From NCBI RefSeq assembly GCF_002846365.1, contig NZ_PJMW01000001.1, positions 1,426,001 to 1,490,000 on the forward strand: a stretch of 64,000 bases of DNA, in the 5' to 3' direction. The notes under the pieces are model-generated. The model did not search any database and was not told the origin of the DNA. It saw nothing but the letters and a program-made list of their open reading frames with translations. The position numbers and the translations under genes are program-made. Shown piece after piece: positions 54,616 to 63,721 of this stretch (position 1 is the first letter of the stretch; every line of letters begins with the position of its first letter). The stretch is from Nocardia fluminea (GTDB lineage: Bacteria > Actinomycetota > Actinomycetes > Mycobacteriales > Mycobacteriaceae).

Positions 54616-55137
54616 ATGTCCACTCGCATCCTCGTGCTCGGCGGCGCGCGGTCCGGTAAGTCGGCCTATGCCGAGGCTCTGCTGACCGACGCCCCCGCGG
54701 TTCGCTATCTGGCCACCGCCGTCCTCGATCCCGCCGATCACGACTTCGCCGACCGGATCGCCGTCCACCGCGACCGGCGTCCCGCGCACTGGACAACGGT
54801 CGAGAACACCGAGCCCGCAACGGTTCTCGCCACCGGCGCGCCCGCGACCCTGCTCGATGACATCGGCACCTGGCTCACCGCGCGCCTCGACGCCCGCGCG
54901 GCATGGGAAGCGCCGCGCGGCACCGTCACCCCCGACTGCGACACCCTCGTCGACGCCGTCGCGGCCTACCGGGACCGGCTGGTGATCGTATCGCCCGAGG
55001 TGGGCATGGGTGTCATCCCCGCGACCCGCTCGGGGCGGCTGTTCCGCGACGAGATCGGCACGCTGAACCAGCGTCTCGCGCAGGTGTGCGACGAGGCGTA
55101 CCTCATCGTCGCCGGGCTGCCCCTGCGCTTGAAATGA
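54616..55137 (+). CDS. cobU: Adenosylcobinamide kinase / adenosylcobinamide-phosphate guanylyltransferase
   Basis: 173 residues. P-loop GGARSGKSAYAE at the N-terminus, the HRDRRPAHW block with the guanylylated His region, DDIGTWLTARL, and SPEVGMGVIPATRSGRLFRD then GTLNQRLAQ at the C-terminus. It activates adenosylcobinamide in the last part of cobalamin synthesis. In M. tuberculosis cobU lies elsewhere, while here it precedes cobT, so the nucleotide-loop assembly genes cobU-cobT-cobS are grouped. Confidence 0.95.
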   Translation: MSTRILVLGGARSGKSAYAEALLTDAPAVRYLATAVLDPADHDFADRIAVHRDRRPAHWTTVENTEPATVLATGAPATLLDDIGTWLTARLDARAAWEAPRGTVTPDCDTLVDAVAAYRDRLVIVSPEVGMGVIPATRSGRLFRDEIGTLNQRLAQVCDEAYLIVAGLPLRLK

Positions 55138-55218
55138 CCCGGGTCGGTCACCGCCGCGCCCCGTGATCCGGGCAAGATGGGCGTCGAACACCACGCACCA
55201 CCTCCGAAAGGCTTGCCA

Positions 55219-56292
55219 GTGACGCACGGATTCGACCCGGTCGCGGCCCCGGACGCGCAAGTGCGCGCGGCGGCCGAGCAGCGCCAGACGCAGCTCACCA
55301 AACCGGCCGGATCGCTGGGACGGCTCGAGGAACTCGGTAACTGGGTAGCCGCTTGCCAGGGTGTGTGCCCGCCGAAGCAGTTCGAACGCGCCAGGGTGGT
55401 GCTGTTCGCGGGCGATCACGGCGTGGCGAAGCACGGTGTCTCGGCGTATCCGAGCGAGGTCACCGCGCAGATGGTGGCCAACTTCCTGGCCGGCGGCGCG
55501 GCCGTGAACGCGCTGGCCGCCGTGGCGGGCGCGACCGTGCGGGTCGTCGACATCGCCGTCGACGGTGACACCGAACCCTCGGTGTCCCAGCACAAGGTGC
55601 GCCGGTCCAGCGGTTCCATCGACCGCGAGGACGCGCTCACCGACGCCGAGGTCACCGCCGCGCTGGCCGCGGGTCGCGCGATCGCCGACGAGGAGATCGA
55701 CGCGGGCGCCGATCTGCTCATCGCCGGTGACATGGGCATCGGCAACACCACCCCCGCCACCGTCCTCATCGCCGTCCTCACCGGTACCGAACCCGTCGCG
55801 GCGGTCGGCCGCGGCACCGGCGTCGACGACCAGGGCTGGATCCGCAAGGTCGCCGCCATCCGCGACGGCATGCGCCGCGCCCGCCCCGTCGCCACCGACC
55901 CCGTCGACCTGCTCCGCGTCGCCGCGGGCGCCGACTTCGCCGCCATGACCGGTTTCCTCGCCCAGGCGGCCGTCCGCCGCACCCCCGTGCTGCTCGACGG
56001 CGTCGTGGTCACCGCCGCGGCCCTGGTCGCCGAGGACATCGCCGCGGGCGCCAAAGCCTGGTGGCTCCCGGCCCACCGCTCCACCGAGCCGGCCCATGAC
56101 CTGGCCCTGAAGCATCTGCGCCTGACCCCACTGATCGACCTCGAGATGCGTCTCGGTGAAGGTTCCGGGGCGCTCACCGCCCTCCCGATCCTGCGGGCCG
56201 CGGTCGCCACCCTCGCCGAGATGTCGACCTTCGCCGACGCGGGCGTCAGCACCTCGGCCGAGGAACCGGACACCGTCGACCTGGCCAAGTGA
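55219..56292 (+). CDS. cobT: Nicotinate-nucleotide-dimethylbenzimidazole phosphoribosyltransferase
   Basis: 357 residues. Makes alpha-ribazole phosphate for the lower ligand of cobalamin. Motifs: [64 protein letters not shown] and the C-terminal [17 protein letters not shown] block ([19 protein letters not shown]) with catalytic Glu. The GTG at 55219 has GAAAGG 7 bases before it and begins [10 protein letters not shown]; upstream in-frame codons are not conserved. Confidence 0.95.
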   Translation: MTHGFDPVAAPDAQVRAAAEQRQTQLTKPAGSLGRLEELGNWVAACQGVCPPKQFERARVVLFAGDHGVAKHGVSAYPSEVTAQMVANFLAGGAAVNALAAVAGATVRVVDIAVDGDTEPSVSQHKVRRSSGSIDREDALTDAEVTAALAAGRAIADEEIDAGADLLIAGDMGIGNTTPATVLIAVLTGTEPVAAVGRGTGVDDQGWIRKVAAIRDGMRRARPVATDPVDLLRVAAGADFAAMTGFLAQAAVRRTPVLLDGVVVTAAALVAEDIAAGAKAWWLPAHRSTEPAHDLALKHLRLTPLIDLEMRLGEGSGALTALPILRAAVATLAEMSTFADAGVSTSAEEPDTVDLAK

Positions 56293-56428
56293 GCGAATCG
56301 AACGCCGTTGGGGCGAGCCGAGAGCCCGGCGCCGACTCCACTCCCTGGAGTTGCTTCTCCGCGTCCGCCCCGGTCGAAGTCGAACCGGTAGGGCGCTCGC
56401 TCACCCCGGCTGCTGTCCGGACGTCCGG

Positions 56429-57178
56429 GTGAATGCGCTCCGGCTCGCGGTTTCCTGGCTGACGGTCGTCCCGATTCGCGGCCCCGCGGTGGTCGACCGG
56501 CGCACGGCCGGCCATGCGATCTGCCTGGCCCCGCTGATCGGACTCGCTCTCGGAGCGTTCGCGGCGGGTGCCCTCTGGTTACTGGTCAGCGCGGGCCTGA
56601 CCACCCTGCTCGCCGGTCTCCTCGTCGTGGGCCTGCTCGCCCTGCTCACCCGCGGGATGCATCTGGACGGACTGGCCGACACCGTCGACGGACTCGGAAG
56701 CTACGGACCACCGCAGCGTGCCCGCGAGATCATGAAGTCCGGCGGGGCGGGCCCGTTCGGCGTCGCCGCGCTCGTCTTCGCCATCGCCGTCCAGTCGGTG
56801 GCGTTCGCGACGCTGGCCGATCAGCACCGCTGGCTCGCGCTCGTCCTCGCCGTCGCCGCGGGCCGGGTCGCGGTCGTCCTCGCGTGCCGCACCGGCGTCC
56901 CCGCCGCCCCCGATGCCGCTTTCGGCGCGTTGGTCGCGGGCACGCAGCCGCGCGCCGTGGTCGCGATCTGGACCGCGCTCGCCGTCGGCGCCGCGATCTG
57001 GGCGGTGCCAGACAACCTCTGGCTCGGTCCCGTTGCCGTGATCGCCACCCTCGTGGTGGCCGCCGCGGTCGCCCGTCATTGTGTGCGCCGCTTCGAAGGT
57101 TTGTCCGGCGATATTCTCGGCACAGTCGTGGAGATCACGGTTTCGATTGCCGCAGTAGGGTTCTCGCTGGCGTTATAG
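56429..57178 (+). CDS. cobS: Adenosylcobinamide-GDP ribazoletransferase
   Basis: 249 residues, the same length as the mycobacterial enzyme. An integral membrane protein with several helices. The family motif is LTRGMHLDGLADTVDGLGS with conserved Asp residues that hold Mg2+, followed by GPFGVAALVFAIAVQ. It joins adenosyl-GDP-cobinamide to alpha-ribazole to finish cobalamin. The GTG at 56429 lies 136 bases after cobT, so a separate promoter is possible. Confidence 0.93.
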   Translation: MNALRLAVSWLTVVPIRGPAVVDRRTAGHAICLAPLIGLALGAFAAGALWLLVSAGLTTLLAGLLVVGLLALLTRGMHLDGLADTVDGLGSYGPPQRAREIMKSGGAGPFGVAALVFAIAVQSVAFATLADQHRWLALVLAVAAGRVAVVLACRTGVPAAPDAAFGALVAGTQPRAVVAIWTALAVGAAIWAVPDNLWLGPVAVIATLVVAAAVARHCVRRFEGLSGDILGTVVEITVSIAAVGFSLAL

Positions 57179-57298
57179 CGAATCGCTCGGCGGCCACCCG
57201 AGCATGCTGGTCACAAGTCCAAGATGTCGCGGGTTGTGTGCTCGCACAGACCGTCCGGTCAACGGTACTCGGGTGCGTCGCCAGCACACCGGTGGCAA

Positions 57299-57304
57299 TA
57301 CAGT
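57299..57304 (+). promoter_or_regulatory. Leaderless-type -10 box for the MBL hydrolase
   Basis: TACAGT lies 7 bases before the ATG at 57312, predicting transcription from the start codon; GGAG in the gap is too close to the ATG to be a good ribosome site. Confidence 0.45.
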
Positions 57305-57311
57305 GGAGCGC

Positions 57312-58025
57312 ATGTCATCCGAGCGCCTCTACTTCCGCCAACTGCTGTCCGGCCGGGATTACGCCGTCGGCGATCCGATCGCCACGCAGATGCGCAACTT
57401 CGCGTATCTGATCGGCGACCGGGAGACCGGCGAGACCCTCCTGGTGGACCCCGCCTACCAGGCGGCCGACCTGGTCGAGGTCGCGGAGGCCGACGGCATG
57501 CGCGTATCCGGCGTGCTCGCCACCCACCATCACCCCGACCATGTCGGTGGCACCATGCTCGGTTTCACTCTCGGCGGCGTGGCCGAACTGCTCGAGAAGA
57601 CCAGCGTCCCGGTCCATGTCAACAAGCTCGAACTGGACTGGGTCGCCCAGACCACCGGCATCGCCCCCAGCGAACTGACCGGCCACGACCACGGCGACAA
57701 GGTGAAGGTCGGCACCTTCGAGATCGAGTTACTCCACACCCCCGGCCACACCCCCGGCAGCCAGTGCTTCCTGTTCGACGGCCGCCTCATCTCCGGCGAC
57801 ACCCTGTTCATCGACGGCTGCGGCCGCACCGATTTCCCCGGCGGCGACACCGACGAGATGTTCCGCAGCCTGCGCCAACTGGCCGCCCTGGACGGCAACC
57901 CGATCGTCTACCCCGGCCACTGGTACTCCGAAGCCCCCAGCGCCGCCCTCTCCTCCGTCCGCGACACCAACTACGTCCTGCGCCCCAAGTCCCTGGGCGA
58001 GTGGCAAGCCCTGATGCCGGGATAG
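57312..58025 (+). CDS. Metallo-beta-lactamase-fold hydrolase (glyoxalase II-like)
   Basis: 237 residues. The zinc motif is LATHHHPDHVGGTM (HxHxDH), with further ligands in LLHTPGHTPGSQCF, SGDTLFIDGCGRTDFPGG and YPGHWYS. The pattern resembles hydroxyacylglutathione hydrolase or persulfide dioxygenase. Both act on thiol-linked substrates; in an actinobacterium the thiol may be mycothiol. The gene stands alone before the repeat-rich region. Confidence 0.88.
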   Translation: MSSERLYFRQLLSGRDYAVGDPIATQMRNFAYLIGDRETGETLLVDPAYQAADLVEVAEADGMRVSGVLATHHHPDHVGGTMLGFTLGGVAELLEKTSVPVHVNKLELDWVAQTTGIAPSELTGHDHGDKVKVGTFEIELLHTPGHTPGSQCFLFDGRLISGDTLFIDGCGRTDFPGGDTDEMFRSLRQLAALDGNPIVYPGHWYSEAPSAALSSVRDTNYVLRPKSLGEWQALMPG

Positions 58026-58103
58026 GCACCGTAAACCAGCTCCACCACGACAAACCCCAGCCACGCGGCGTCGACGATGCGGTCGATATGCACACGGCCT
58101 ACC

Positions 58104-58510
58104 TCGGGCCCACCATGACCCCACGCCCGGTCAACCCGCCTGCCCCCCGGTCCGCCATGACCACACTCACAGCCACCCCGTCGGTCCCACGCCTACCGTG
58201 ATCGCACTTCTGGCCACACCGTCAGCCCGAGGTCCGCGTGATCGCGCTCTCGGCCACACCGTCGCCGCAGGCCCGCGTGATCACACTCCCAGCCACACCG
58301 TCGGCCCTCGCTCTGCCATGACCACACACCCGGTCAATCCGTCGGTTGCCCCCCAGGTCCACCGTGACCGGACTCCCAGCCACACCCAGTCCACCCAGGT
58401 CCACCGTGACCGGACTCCCAGCCACACCCAGTCCACCCAGGTCCACCGTGACCGGACTCCCAGCCACACCGTCCACCCCAGGTCCGCCATGACCACACTC
58501 CCAGCCCCGC
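58104..58510. repeat. Degenerate 42-bp minisatellite, about ten copies
   Basis: The core NCCRTGACC/YGTGATC followed by CRC-ACTCCCAGCCACACC recurs with its RTG at 58115, 58157, 58198, 58238, 58277, 58318, 58364, 58406, 58448 and 58489, a spacing of 39 to 46 bases. Copies at 58364, 58406 and 58448 are nearly identical with a 42-bp period; the others are divergent. There are no unique spacers, so it is not a CRISPR array. Confidence 0.85.
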
Positions 58511-58549
58511 ACCCGCGACCCCTAGGGAGCGGCGGCCACGAAGTGGCCG

Positions 58550-58641
58550 GTCCGCGGCCGGCCCGCCGGTCAGCCGCCGCGAAGATGCGACGAAGGAGCG
58601 ATTCGCGGCGGCTGACCGGCGGGCCAATCAGGGCCGCGGAC
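58550..58641. repeat. Long perfect hairpin element
   Basis: A 24-bp perfect inverted repeat (58560-58583 and 58602-58625) is extended by a 10-bp outer arm (58550-58559 and 58632-58641), with a 6-base insertion on the right side. The loop holds TGCGACGAAGGAG at 58586-58598, also present in the loop of the hairpin at 35169-35254. Confidence 0.8.
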
Positions 58642-58843
58642 ACGCGCGCGCCAGCGCGCCAACAAACACAGCGTCAAACCGTCCTGGGACTACTAAAACC
58701 CGAGGCACCGGCGCCGCCGCGCTGCGTTATCGCCTCGACAAAGGTGCCGCCGAGCTCATCCGAGCCGGTCGGCGAGCGGCCCGGCGCCGACGCTGTAGGG
58801 CAGGGAGTTCTCGACGACCCCAGTTCCCGACCACCCGACCAAA

Positions 58844-59941
58844 CTACAAAGCCCGAATCCACCCATGCGTATCAGCGAAAGTCCCCCGCTGAATACCGGT
58901 CAACGTATCCCGCAACGCCATAGTCACCTCACCCGGTTCCCCACCCCCGATAGCGAACTCACCATCACCGCTCTTCACCCACCCGACCGGCGTAATCACA
59001 GCAGCCGTCCCACAAGCGAAAACCTCACTGATCTCACCGGTTTCGGCCCCCTTCCGCCACTCCTCCACCGAAATCTTGCGCTCCTCCACCGGATACCCCG
59101 AGTCAGCCGCCAAAGTGAGCAGCGAGTCCCGAGTGATCCCCGGCAGCAGCGACCCCGACAGCTCAGGAGTCACGAGCCGCGCCTCCGACCCACTCCCGAA
59201 CACGAAGAACAAATTGTTGGTGCCCATCTCCTCGACATAGCGACGCTCACAGGCGTCCAACCAGACCACCTGATCACACCCCTGGTCGGTAGCCTGCGCC
59301 TGAGCGAGCAGCGACGAAGCGTAGTTACCGGCCACCTTCGCCTCACCGGTACCACCGGGAGCCGCACGCACATATTCGGTCGACAACCACACCCGCACCG
59401 GCTTCACCCCACGCGGAAAGTAGGCCCCGGCGGGCGAAGCGAGCAGCAGATACTTGTACGCCGAAGCAGGCTTCACACCGAGACCGGCCTCGGTGGAGAA
59501 CATGAACGGCCGCAGGTACAGCGAGTCCTCGCCCCCGGCCGCGGGCACCCACTCGGCGTCGACTTCGAGGAGCTGGCGCACGGATTCGATGAACAGTTCC
59601 TCGGGCAGTTCCGCCATCGCCATCCGCGCGGCCGAGCGGCGGAACCGCGCGGCGTTGGCGTCGATGCGGAAGGTCGCGATCTCGCCGCCGGGCTGGCGGT
59701 AGGCCTTGAGCCCTTCGAAGATCGCCTGGCCGTAGTGGAACACCATGGTCGCCGGGTCCATCGAGAGCGGGCCGTACGGTTCGACGCGCGCGTTGCCCCA
59801 GTGCCCGTCGGCATAGTCGATCGACACCATGTGGTCGGTGAAGAATCGTCCGAAACCGGGGGCCGCCAGTACCTCTTCCCGCCGCTGCGCCGGGGTGGGC
59901 GCGGGGTGCGGGATACGGGTGAACTGTGCGGCGACTGTCAT
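58844..59941 (-). CDS. ilvE: Branched-chain amino acid aminotransferase
   Basis: 365 residues, PLP-dependent fold type IV. It transfers amino groups to the keto acids of leucine, isoleucine and valine. The substrate loop [27 protein letters not shown] and the block with the Schiff-base Lys, [16 protein letters not shown], are seen; [11 protein letters not shown] and [10 protein letters not shown] follow. The ATG at 59941 lies 7 bases after TAGGAT (59949-59954), a leaderless pattern; the 15 codons before it are not used. It precedes gcvT in the genome as in mycobacteria, on the same strand. Confidence 0.95.
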   Translation of the reverse strand: MTVAAQFTRIPHPAPTPAQRREEVLAAPGFGRFFTDHMVSIDYADGHWGNARVEPYGPLSMDPATMVFHYGQAIFEGLKAYRQPGGEIATFRIDANAARFRRSAARMAMAELPEELFIESVRQLLEVDAEWVPAAGGEDSLYLRPFMFSTEAGLGVKPASAYKYLLLASPAGAYFPRGVKPVRVWLSTEYVRAAPGGTGEAKVAGNYASSLLAQAQATDQGCDQVVWLDACERRYVEEMGTNNLFFVFGSGSEARLVTPELSGSLLPGITRDSLLTLAADSGYPVEERKISVEEWRKGAETGEISEVFACGTAAVITPVGWVKSGDGEFAIGGGEPGEVTMALRDTLTGIQRGTFADTHGWIRAL

Positions 59942-59996
59942 GGTGGGAATCCTATCCGGGCCGATTCGGTGCTGTCTCGCCCCCACTACGGGGGAA

Positions 59997-61097
59997 TTAC
60001 TTGGTCTTGGTGTCGACGAACGGCGGCTTGACGACCGCGGCGCGCAGCTTGCGCCCGCGCACGTCGACCTCCACCTCGTCGCCGGGCTCGAGTTTCGCGT
60101 CGGTGTCGAGCAGCGCCAGCGCGATGCCGACCTTCAGCGACGGGGAGAACGTCCCCGAGGTGGTCTCACCGACCGGCTCGCCGTCGCGGAGCACGGTCTG
60201 GCCCTGGCGCAGCACGCCGCGATCCAGTGCCTTCAGCCCCATCAGGGTACGGCGCGGGCCGTCGGCCTTTTCCTGCGCGAGCGCGGCCTTGCCCCAGAAT
60301 TCCGGCTTCTTCCAGCCCACAGCCCAGCCGGTGCGGGCTTGGTTCGGGGTGATGTCGAGCGACAGTTCGTGTCCGTGCAGCGGGTAGCCCATCTCGGTGC
60401 GCAGGGTGTCGCGCGCGCCGAGTCCGGCCGCCTGACCGCCCTCGGCCTCGACCTGCGCGATCAGGGCGCGGAACAGCGGCTCCGCGTCGGCCCAGCTCGG
60501 CAGCAGCTCGTAGCCGTGCTCGCCGGTGTAGCCGGTGCGGCACACGCGCACCGGGCGGCCCTGCCACTCGGCGTCGGCGTAAGCCATGTACTCCATCTCG
60601 GTGGGCAGGCCGAGCGCGGTCAGCACCTCGGTGGCCTTGGGCCCTTGCACCGCGAACACCGCGTAGTCGCGATGCTGGTCGGTGACGGTGATCCCGGCGG
60701 GAGCGACCTTGCGCAGTTCGGCGACCACCGCCGCGGTGTTGGCCGCGTTCGGCACCAGGAACACCTCGTCGTCGCTGACGTAGTAGGCGATCAGGTCGTC
60801 GATCACGCCGCCGTCCTCGGCACAGCACAGGGTGTACTGCGCCTTCCCCGGCTGGATCCGGCCCAGGTCGTTGGTCAGCGCCGAGTTCACGAACGCCGCG
60901 GCGCCCGGCCCCGCGACCGTCGCCTTACCGAGGTGGCTCACGTCGAAGAGCCCGACCGTGGTGCGCACTGCCGTGTGTTCGCCGACCGTGCCCGCGTACT
61001 GCACGGGCATCTCCCACCCACCGAACGGCGCGAAGGTGGCGCCGAGTTCGACATGGACAGCGTGGATGGGGCCCTCGAGCAGCGCGGTGTCGGTCAT
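59997..61097 (-). CDS. gcvT: Aminomethyltransferase of the glycine cleavage system
   Basis: 366 residues. T-protein moves the methylene group of glycine from the H-protein to tetrahydrofolate. Motifs: [54 protein letters not shown] and [20 protein letters not shown]. The other glycine cleavage genes are not nearby. TAAACT (61104-61109, minus strand) lies six bases before the ATG. I looked for a glycine riboswitch upstream and saw none. Confidence 0.95.
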   Translation of the reverse strand: MTDTALLEGPIHAVHVELGATFAPFGGWEMPVQYAGTVGEHTAVRTTVGLFDVSHLGKATVAGPGAAAFVNSALTNDLGRIQPGKAQYTLCCAEDGGVIDDLIAYYVSDDEVFLVPNAANTAAVVAELRKVAPAGITVTDQHRDYAVFAVQGPKATEVLTALGLPTEMEYMAYADAEWQGRPVRVCRTGYTGEHGYELLPSWADAEPLFRALIAQVEAEGGQAAGLGARDTLRTEMGYPLHGHELSLDITPNQARTGWAVGWKKPEFWGKAALAQEKADGPRRTLMGLKALDRGVLRQGQTVLRDGEPVGETTSGTFSPSLKVGIALALLDTDAKLEPGDEVEVDVRGRKLRAAVVKPPFVDTKTK

Positions 61098-61313
61098 GGG
61101 CAGAGTTTATCGGGCGGTGCGCCTACCGCTTCCCGCCCCCGTCGCCGCGCTTTCCGCCCCGCGTCACTGCTCCTCACCGGCTCACCGCGCACGCCCGCAC
61201 CGGCACCGCCGAGCGGCTCGTCGGCATCTCCGGCTGAGTCGGCAGGCTCGATCTCGCCATCGCGGCGTACACGGGCGGTGTCCGCATCGAAAGATCGTGA
61301 CGCCCAACGGCGG

Positions 61314-61319
61314 TACTGT
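61314..61319 (+). promoter_or_regulatory. Leaderless-type -10 box for the PAP2/DAGK fusion gene
   Basis: TACTGT lies 7 bases before the GTG at 61327, which decides the start inside a long open frame. Confidence 0.5.
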
Positions 61320-61326
61320 TCTGGGT

Positions 61327-62904
61327 GTGAGTGAGTTGCCCCGAGCACGCTTCGGCCATGTCGCCCGGATGGACGACACGATGAGCCGGGCGGTGTCCCG
61401 TATTCCCGAGTCGTCGGTCGATCGCGGCATGCTGCGGTTGACCCGCTCCGCCAACACCGGCGGTCTATGGTTGGCCGTCGCGGCGGCGCTCGCCGTGAAG
61501 CCCGGTCCGCCGCGACGAGCCGCGTTGCGCGGCGTCATCGCGCTGGGTGGCAGCAGCTTCGTCGTCAACCTCGTACTCAAGACACTGATCCCGCGCCGGC
61601 GCCCCCCGGCGGAACTGATGCCGCTCGGCCGCAGGCTGGTCACCGCGCCGGTGTCGTCGTCGTTTCCGTCCGGCCACAGCGCCAACGCCGCCGCCTTCGC
61701 CACGGCCGTCGCCCTGGAGAGCCCGCGTGCCGCGCTCGCGGTCGCGCCGGTGGCCGCCGCCGTGGCCTACTCACGCATCCACACCGGTGCGCACTGGCCC
61801 TCCGACGTGCTGGTCGGTGCCGGCGTCGGCACCGCGATCGCCCTCACCACGCGCCGCTGGTGGCCGATTCGCGAATCCGACGAGGCCGACGCGCACGTGG
61901 TGCACGACGCCCCGATCCTCGCCGACGGCAAAGGCCTGCTGCTGCTGGTGAATCCACGCTCCGGCGACTCCTCCTACGATCCCACCGACGACATCGCCGA
62001 AGCCCTGCCCGCGGCGACCCTGGTGCGCACCGAACCCGGCCGTGACGCCGTCGAGCTGCTGCAGGAGGCGGTCGACGCCGCCGCCGGCACGGCCGAGGAC
62101 CACACCACCGTCCTCGCGGTCGGCGCCGCGGGCGGTGACGGCACCATCGCGGCGGCGGCGGCCGTCGCCATCCGCAACGACCTGCCCCTGGTGTGCATCC
62201 CGGCGGGCACCCTCAATCACTTCGCCCGCGACCTCGGCGTGTACGACCTGCGCGAGGTGGCCGACGCCACCGGCACCGGTGAAGCCGTCGAAGTCGACAT
62301 CGCCGCGGTCGAATTCGACACACCCGACGGCTCGTACAACCACCACTGGATCAACACCTCGAGCATCGGCGCCTATCCCGAACTGGTGCGCCTGCGCGAG
62401 AAGTGGGAGGACCGCTGGGGCAAGTGGCCCGCCTTCGCCGCCGCCCTCGTCGTCACCCTGCGCCGCGCGGAACCGATCCACATCCGGCTCGACGACCGCT
62501 GGCACGACATGTGGTTCCTGTTCATCGGCAACGGTCCCTACCACCCGCACGGCGCCGTGCCCGCCTTCCGCTCGCGCCTCGACGAGGGCCTGCTCGACGT
62601 GCGCTGGCTCCGCGCCGACGTCCGGTTCTCCCGCACCCGCGCCGTCATCGCCCTGATGCTCGCCGCCATCGGGCACAGCCGCGTCTACGGCGAACGTCAG
62701 ATGCACGAACTCACCGTCACCTCGAAAACTCCCGTCGCCGTCGCCGCCGACGGCGAAGTAGTCGGCATCGCAACCACTTTCCGCTTCTCCGTCGCCGGCC
62801 GGATCCCTGCCTACCGTCGCGACGAGGACAATCCCCGCTGGGAGAACCGCCCGCGGCCCCATCATCGCCGCCCCCTCGCCTGGCTCACCGACCGCCGTCG
62901 CTGA
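61327..62904 (+). CDS. PAP2 phosphatase fused to a diacylglycerol kinase domain
   Basis: 525 residues. The N-terminal half (about 1-180) is a membrane PAP2 phosphatase with all three active-site motifs: KTLIPRRRP, SFPSGHSAN and SRIHTGAHWPSDVLVG. The C-terminal half (about 195-510) is a DAGK/YegS-like lipid kinase with LLLVNPRSGD at its start and AAGGDGTIAAAA as nucleotide loop. One protein thus combines a lipid phosphatase and a lipid kinase; fusions of this type are known in actinobacteria. It probably handles phosphatidic acid or prenyl phosphate at the membrane. Confidence 0.9.
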   Translation: MSELPRARFGHVARMDDTMSRAVSRIPESSVDRGMLRLTRSANTGGLWLAVAAALAVKPGPPRRAALRGVIALGGSSFVVNLVLKTLIPRRRPPAELMPLGRRLVTAPVSSSFPSGHSANAAAFATAVALESPRAALAVAPVAAAVAYSRIHTGAHWPSDVLVGAGVGTAIALTTRRWWPIRESDEADAHVVHDAPILADGKGLLLLVNPRSGDSSYDPTDDIAEALPAATLVRTEPGRDAVELLQEAVDAAAGTAEDHTTVLAVGAAGGDGTIAAAAAVAIRNDLPLVCIPAGTLNHFARDLGVYDLREVADATGTGEAVEVDIAAVEFDTPDGSYNHHWINTSSIGAYPELVRLREKWEDRWGKWPAFAAALVVTLRRAEPIHIRLDDRWHDMWFLFIGNGPYHPHGAVPAFRSRLDEGLLDVRWLRADVRFSRTRAVIALMLAAIGHSRVYGERQMHELTVTSKTPVAVAADGEVVGIATTFRFSVAGRIPAYRRDEDNPRWENRPRPHHRRPLAWLTDRRR

Positions 62905-62987
62905 CTTCCTCACAAACCCGTTGCGTCTCGATCACCATCGCCCACAACGGCCTTGCGCCCCGGGCGATGGGTACCGAGGATGGATGG

Positions 62988-63644
62988 ATGAGCTCGCCGG
63001 ACGGGGGACGTCCGATCACCGACACCGAAGCCGCCCGCCGCTGGGACCCGTGGACCCCGAGCGTGGTCGCCGCCCGCCTCGCCACCTGTCCGGCCACCTG
63101 GGCCGTCGCGGGCGGCTGGGCCCTCGACCTCTTCGCAGGGGCGATCTCCCGCGCCCACGATGATGTCGAAATCGCCGTTCCCCGAGCGGATTTCCCTCAC
63201 ATCGCCGACGCTTTCCCCGAGTACGAATGGGACGTCGTCGGCAGCGGCGAGATCTGGCCCTACGCCCAGGTGGCGTCCGACCCCGAACTCCACCAGACCT
63301 GGCTCCGCGACCCGTTCACCGGCGCCTTCCATCTCGATGTCTTCCGTGAACCACACGACGCCGGCACCTGGATCTGCCGCCACGATCCCACGATCACCCT
63401 CCCCTACACCGAACTCATCCGGACCACGATCAACGGCATTCCCTATGTCGTTCCCGAGGTCGTGTTGCTATTCAAGGCGAAAGCCAACCGCCCCAAGGAT
63501 CACGCCGACTTCCGCCGCGTCCTCCCCCTGCTCCCCGAAGACCCCCTCACCCGCCTGAATTCCTGGGTCAGCCAGGTCTACCCGGATCATCCGTGGCTGA
63601 CCGAGATCTGCGCGTCCGCCGTCAGGCCCTCTCCCTCCGAATAG
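62988..63644 (+). CDS. Nucleotidyltransferase-domain protein (aminoglycoside adenylyltransferase-like)
   Basis: 218 residues. The NTase signature is WAVAGGWALDLFAG followed by RAHDDVEIAVPRADF, giving the GG and DxE metal ligands. The middle has GAFHLDVFREPHD with a further acidic residue and the end VVPEVVLLFKAKANRPKDHADF is typical of the same family. It resembles proteins annotated as ANT-type drug-modifying enzymes, but resistance cannot be claimed. The ATG at 62988 has GAGGA 7 bases before it; an ATG at 62967 adds seven residues. Confidence 0.82.
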   Translation: MSSPDGGRPITDTEAARRWDPWTPSVVAARLATCPATWAVAGGWALDLFAGAISRAHDDVEIAVPRADFPHIADAFPEYEWDVVGSGEIWPYAQVASDPELHQTWLRDPFTGAFHLDVFREPHDAGTWICRHDPTITLPYTELIRTTINGIPYVVPEVVLLFKAKANRPKDHADFRRVLPLLPEDPLTRLNSWVSQVYPDHPWLTEICASAVRPSPSE

Positions 63645-63721
63645 TTCGCCGTTCGAGCAGTCGGCCTAGAACCGATCATCGCCGGGTTGTGCCGCCACCC
63701 TGAATCGGACGAACTTCGAAT

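Larger units (their letters stand above)
58026..58843. other. 818-bp gene-free repeat region between the MBL gene and ilvE
   Basis: Open frames exist on both strands but their proteins are low-complexity repeats (for example a 14-residue unit with His/Arg/Thr/Pro). I do not call a gene. The region holds a minisatellite (58104-58510) and a hairpin element (58550-58641); from 58642 to 58843 I see nothing further. Confidence 0.55.

Noticed and set aside
58354..58479. Possible CRISPR array
   Set aside because: Units are contiguous with no unique spacers, the outer copies are degenerate, and no cas genes are near.
58198..58923. Repeat-containing frame on the plus strand with a 14-residue His/Arg/Thr unit, and Trp/Gly-rich frames on the minus strand
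   Set aside because: The frames only mirror the 42-bp repeat, extend into the ilvE 3' end, and have no start signals or recognisable domain.
61098..61326. Glycine riboswitch before gcvT
   Set aside because: No conserved glycine aptamer core is recognisable and the start is only six bases from a -10 box, leaving no leader.
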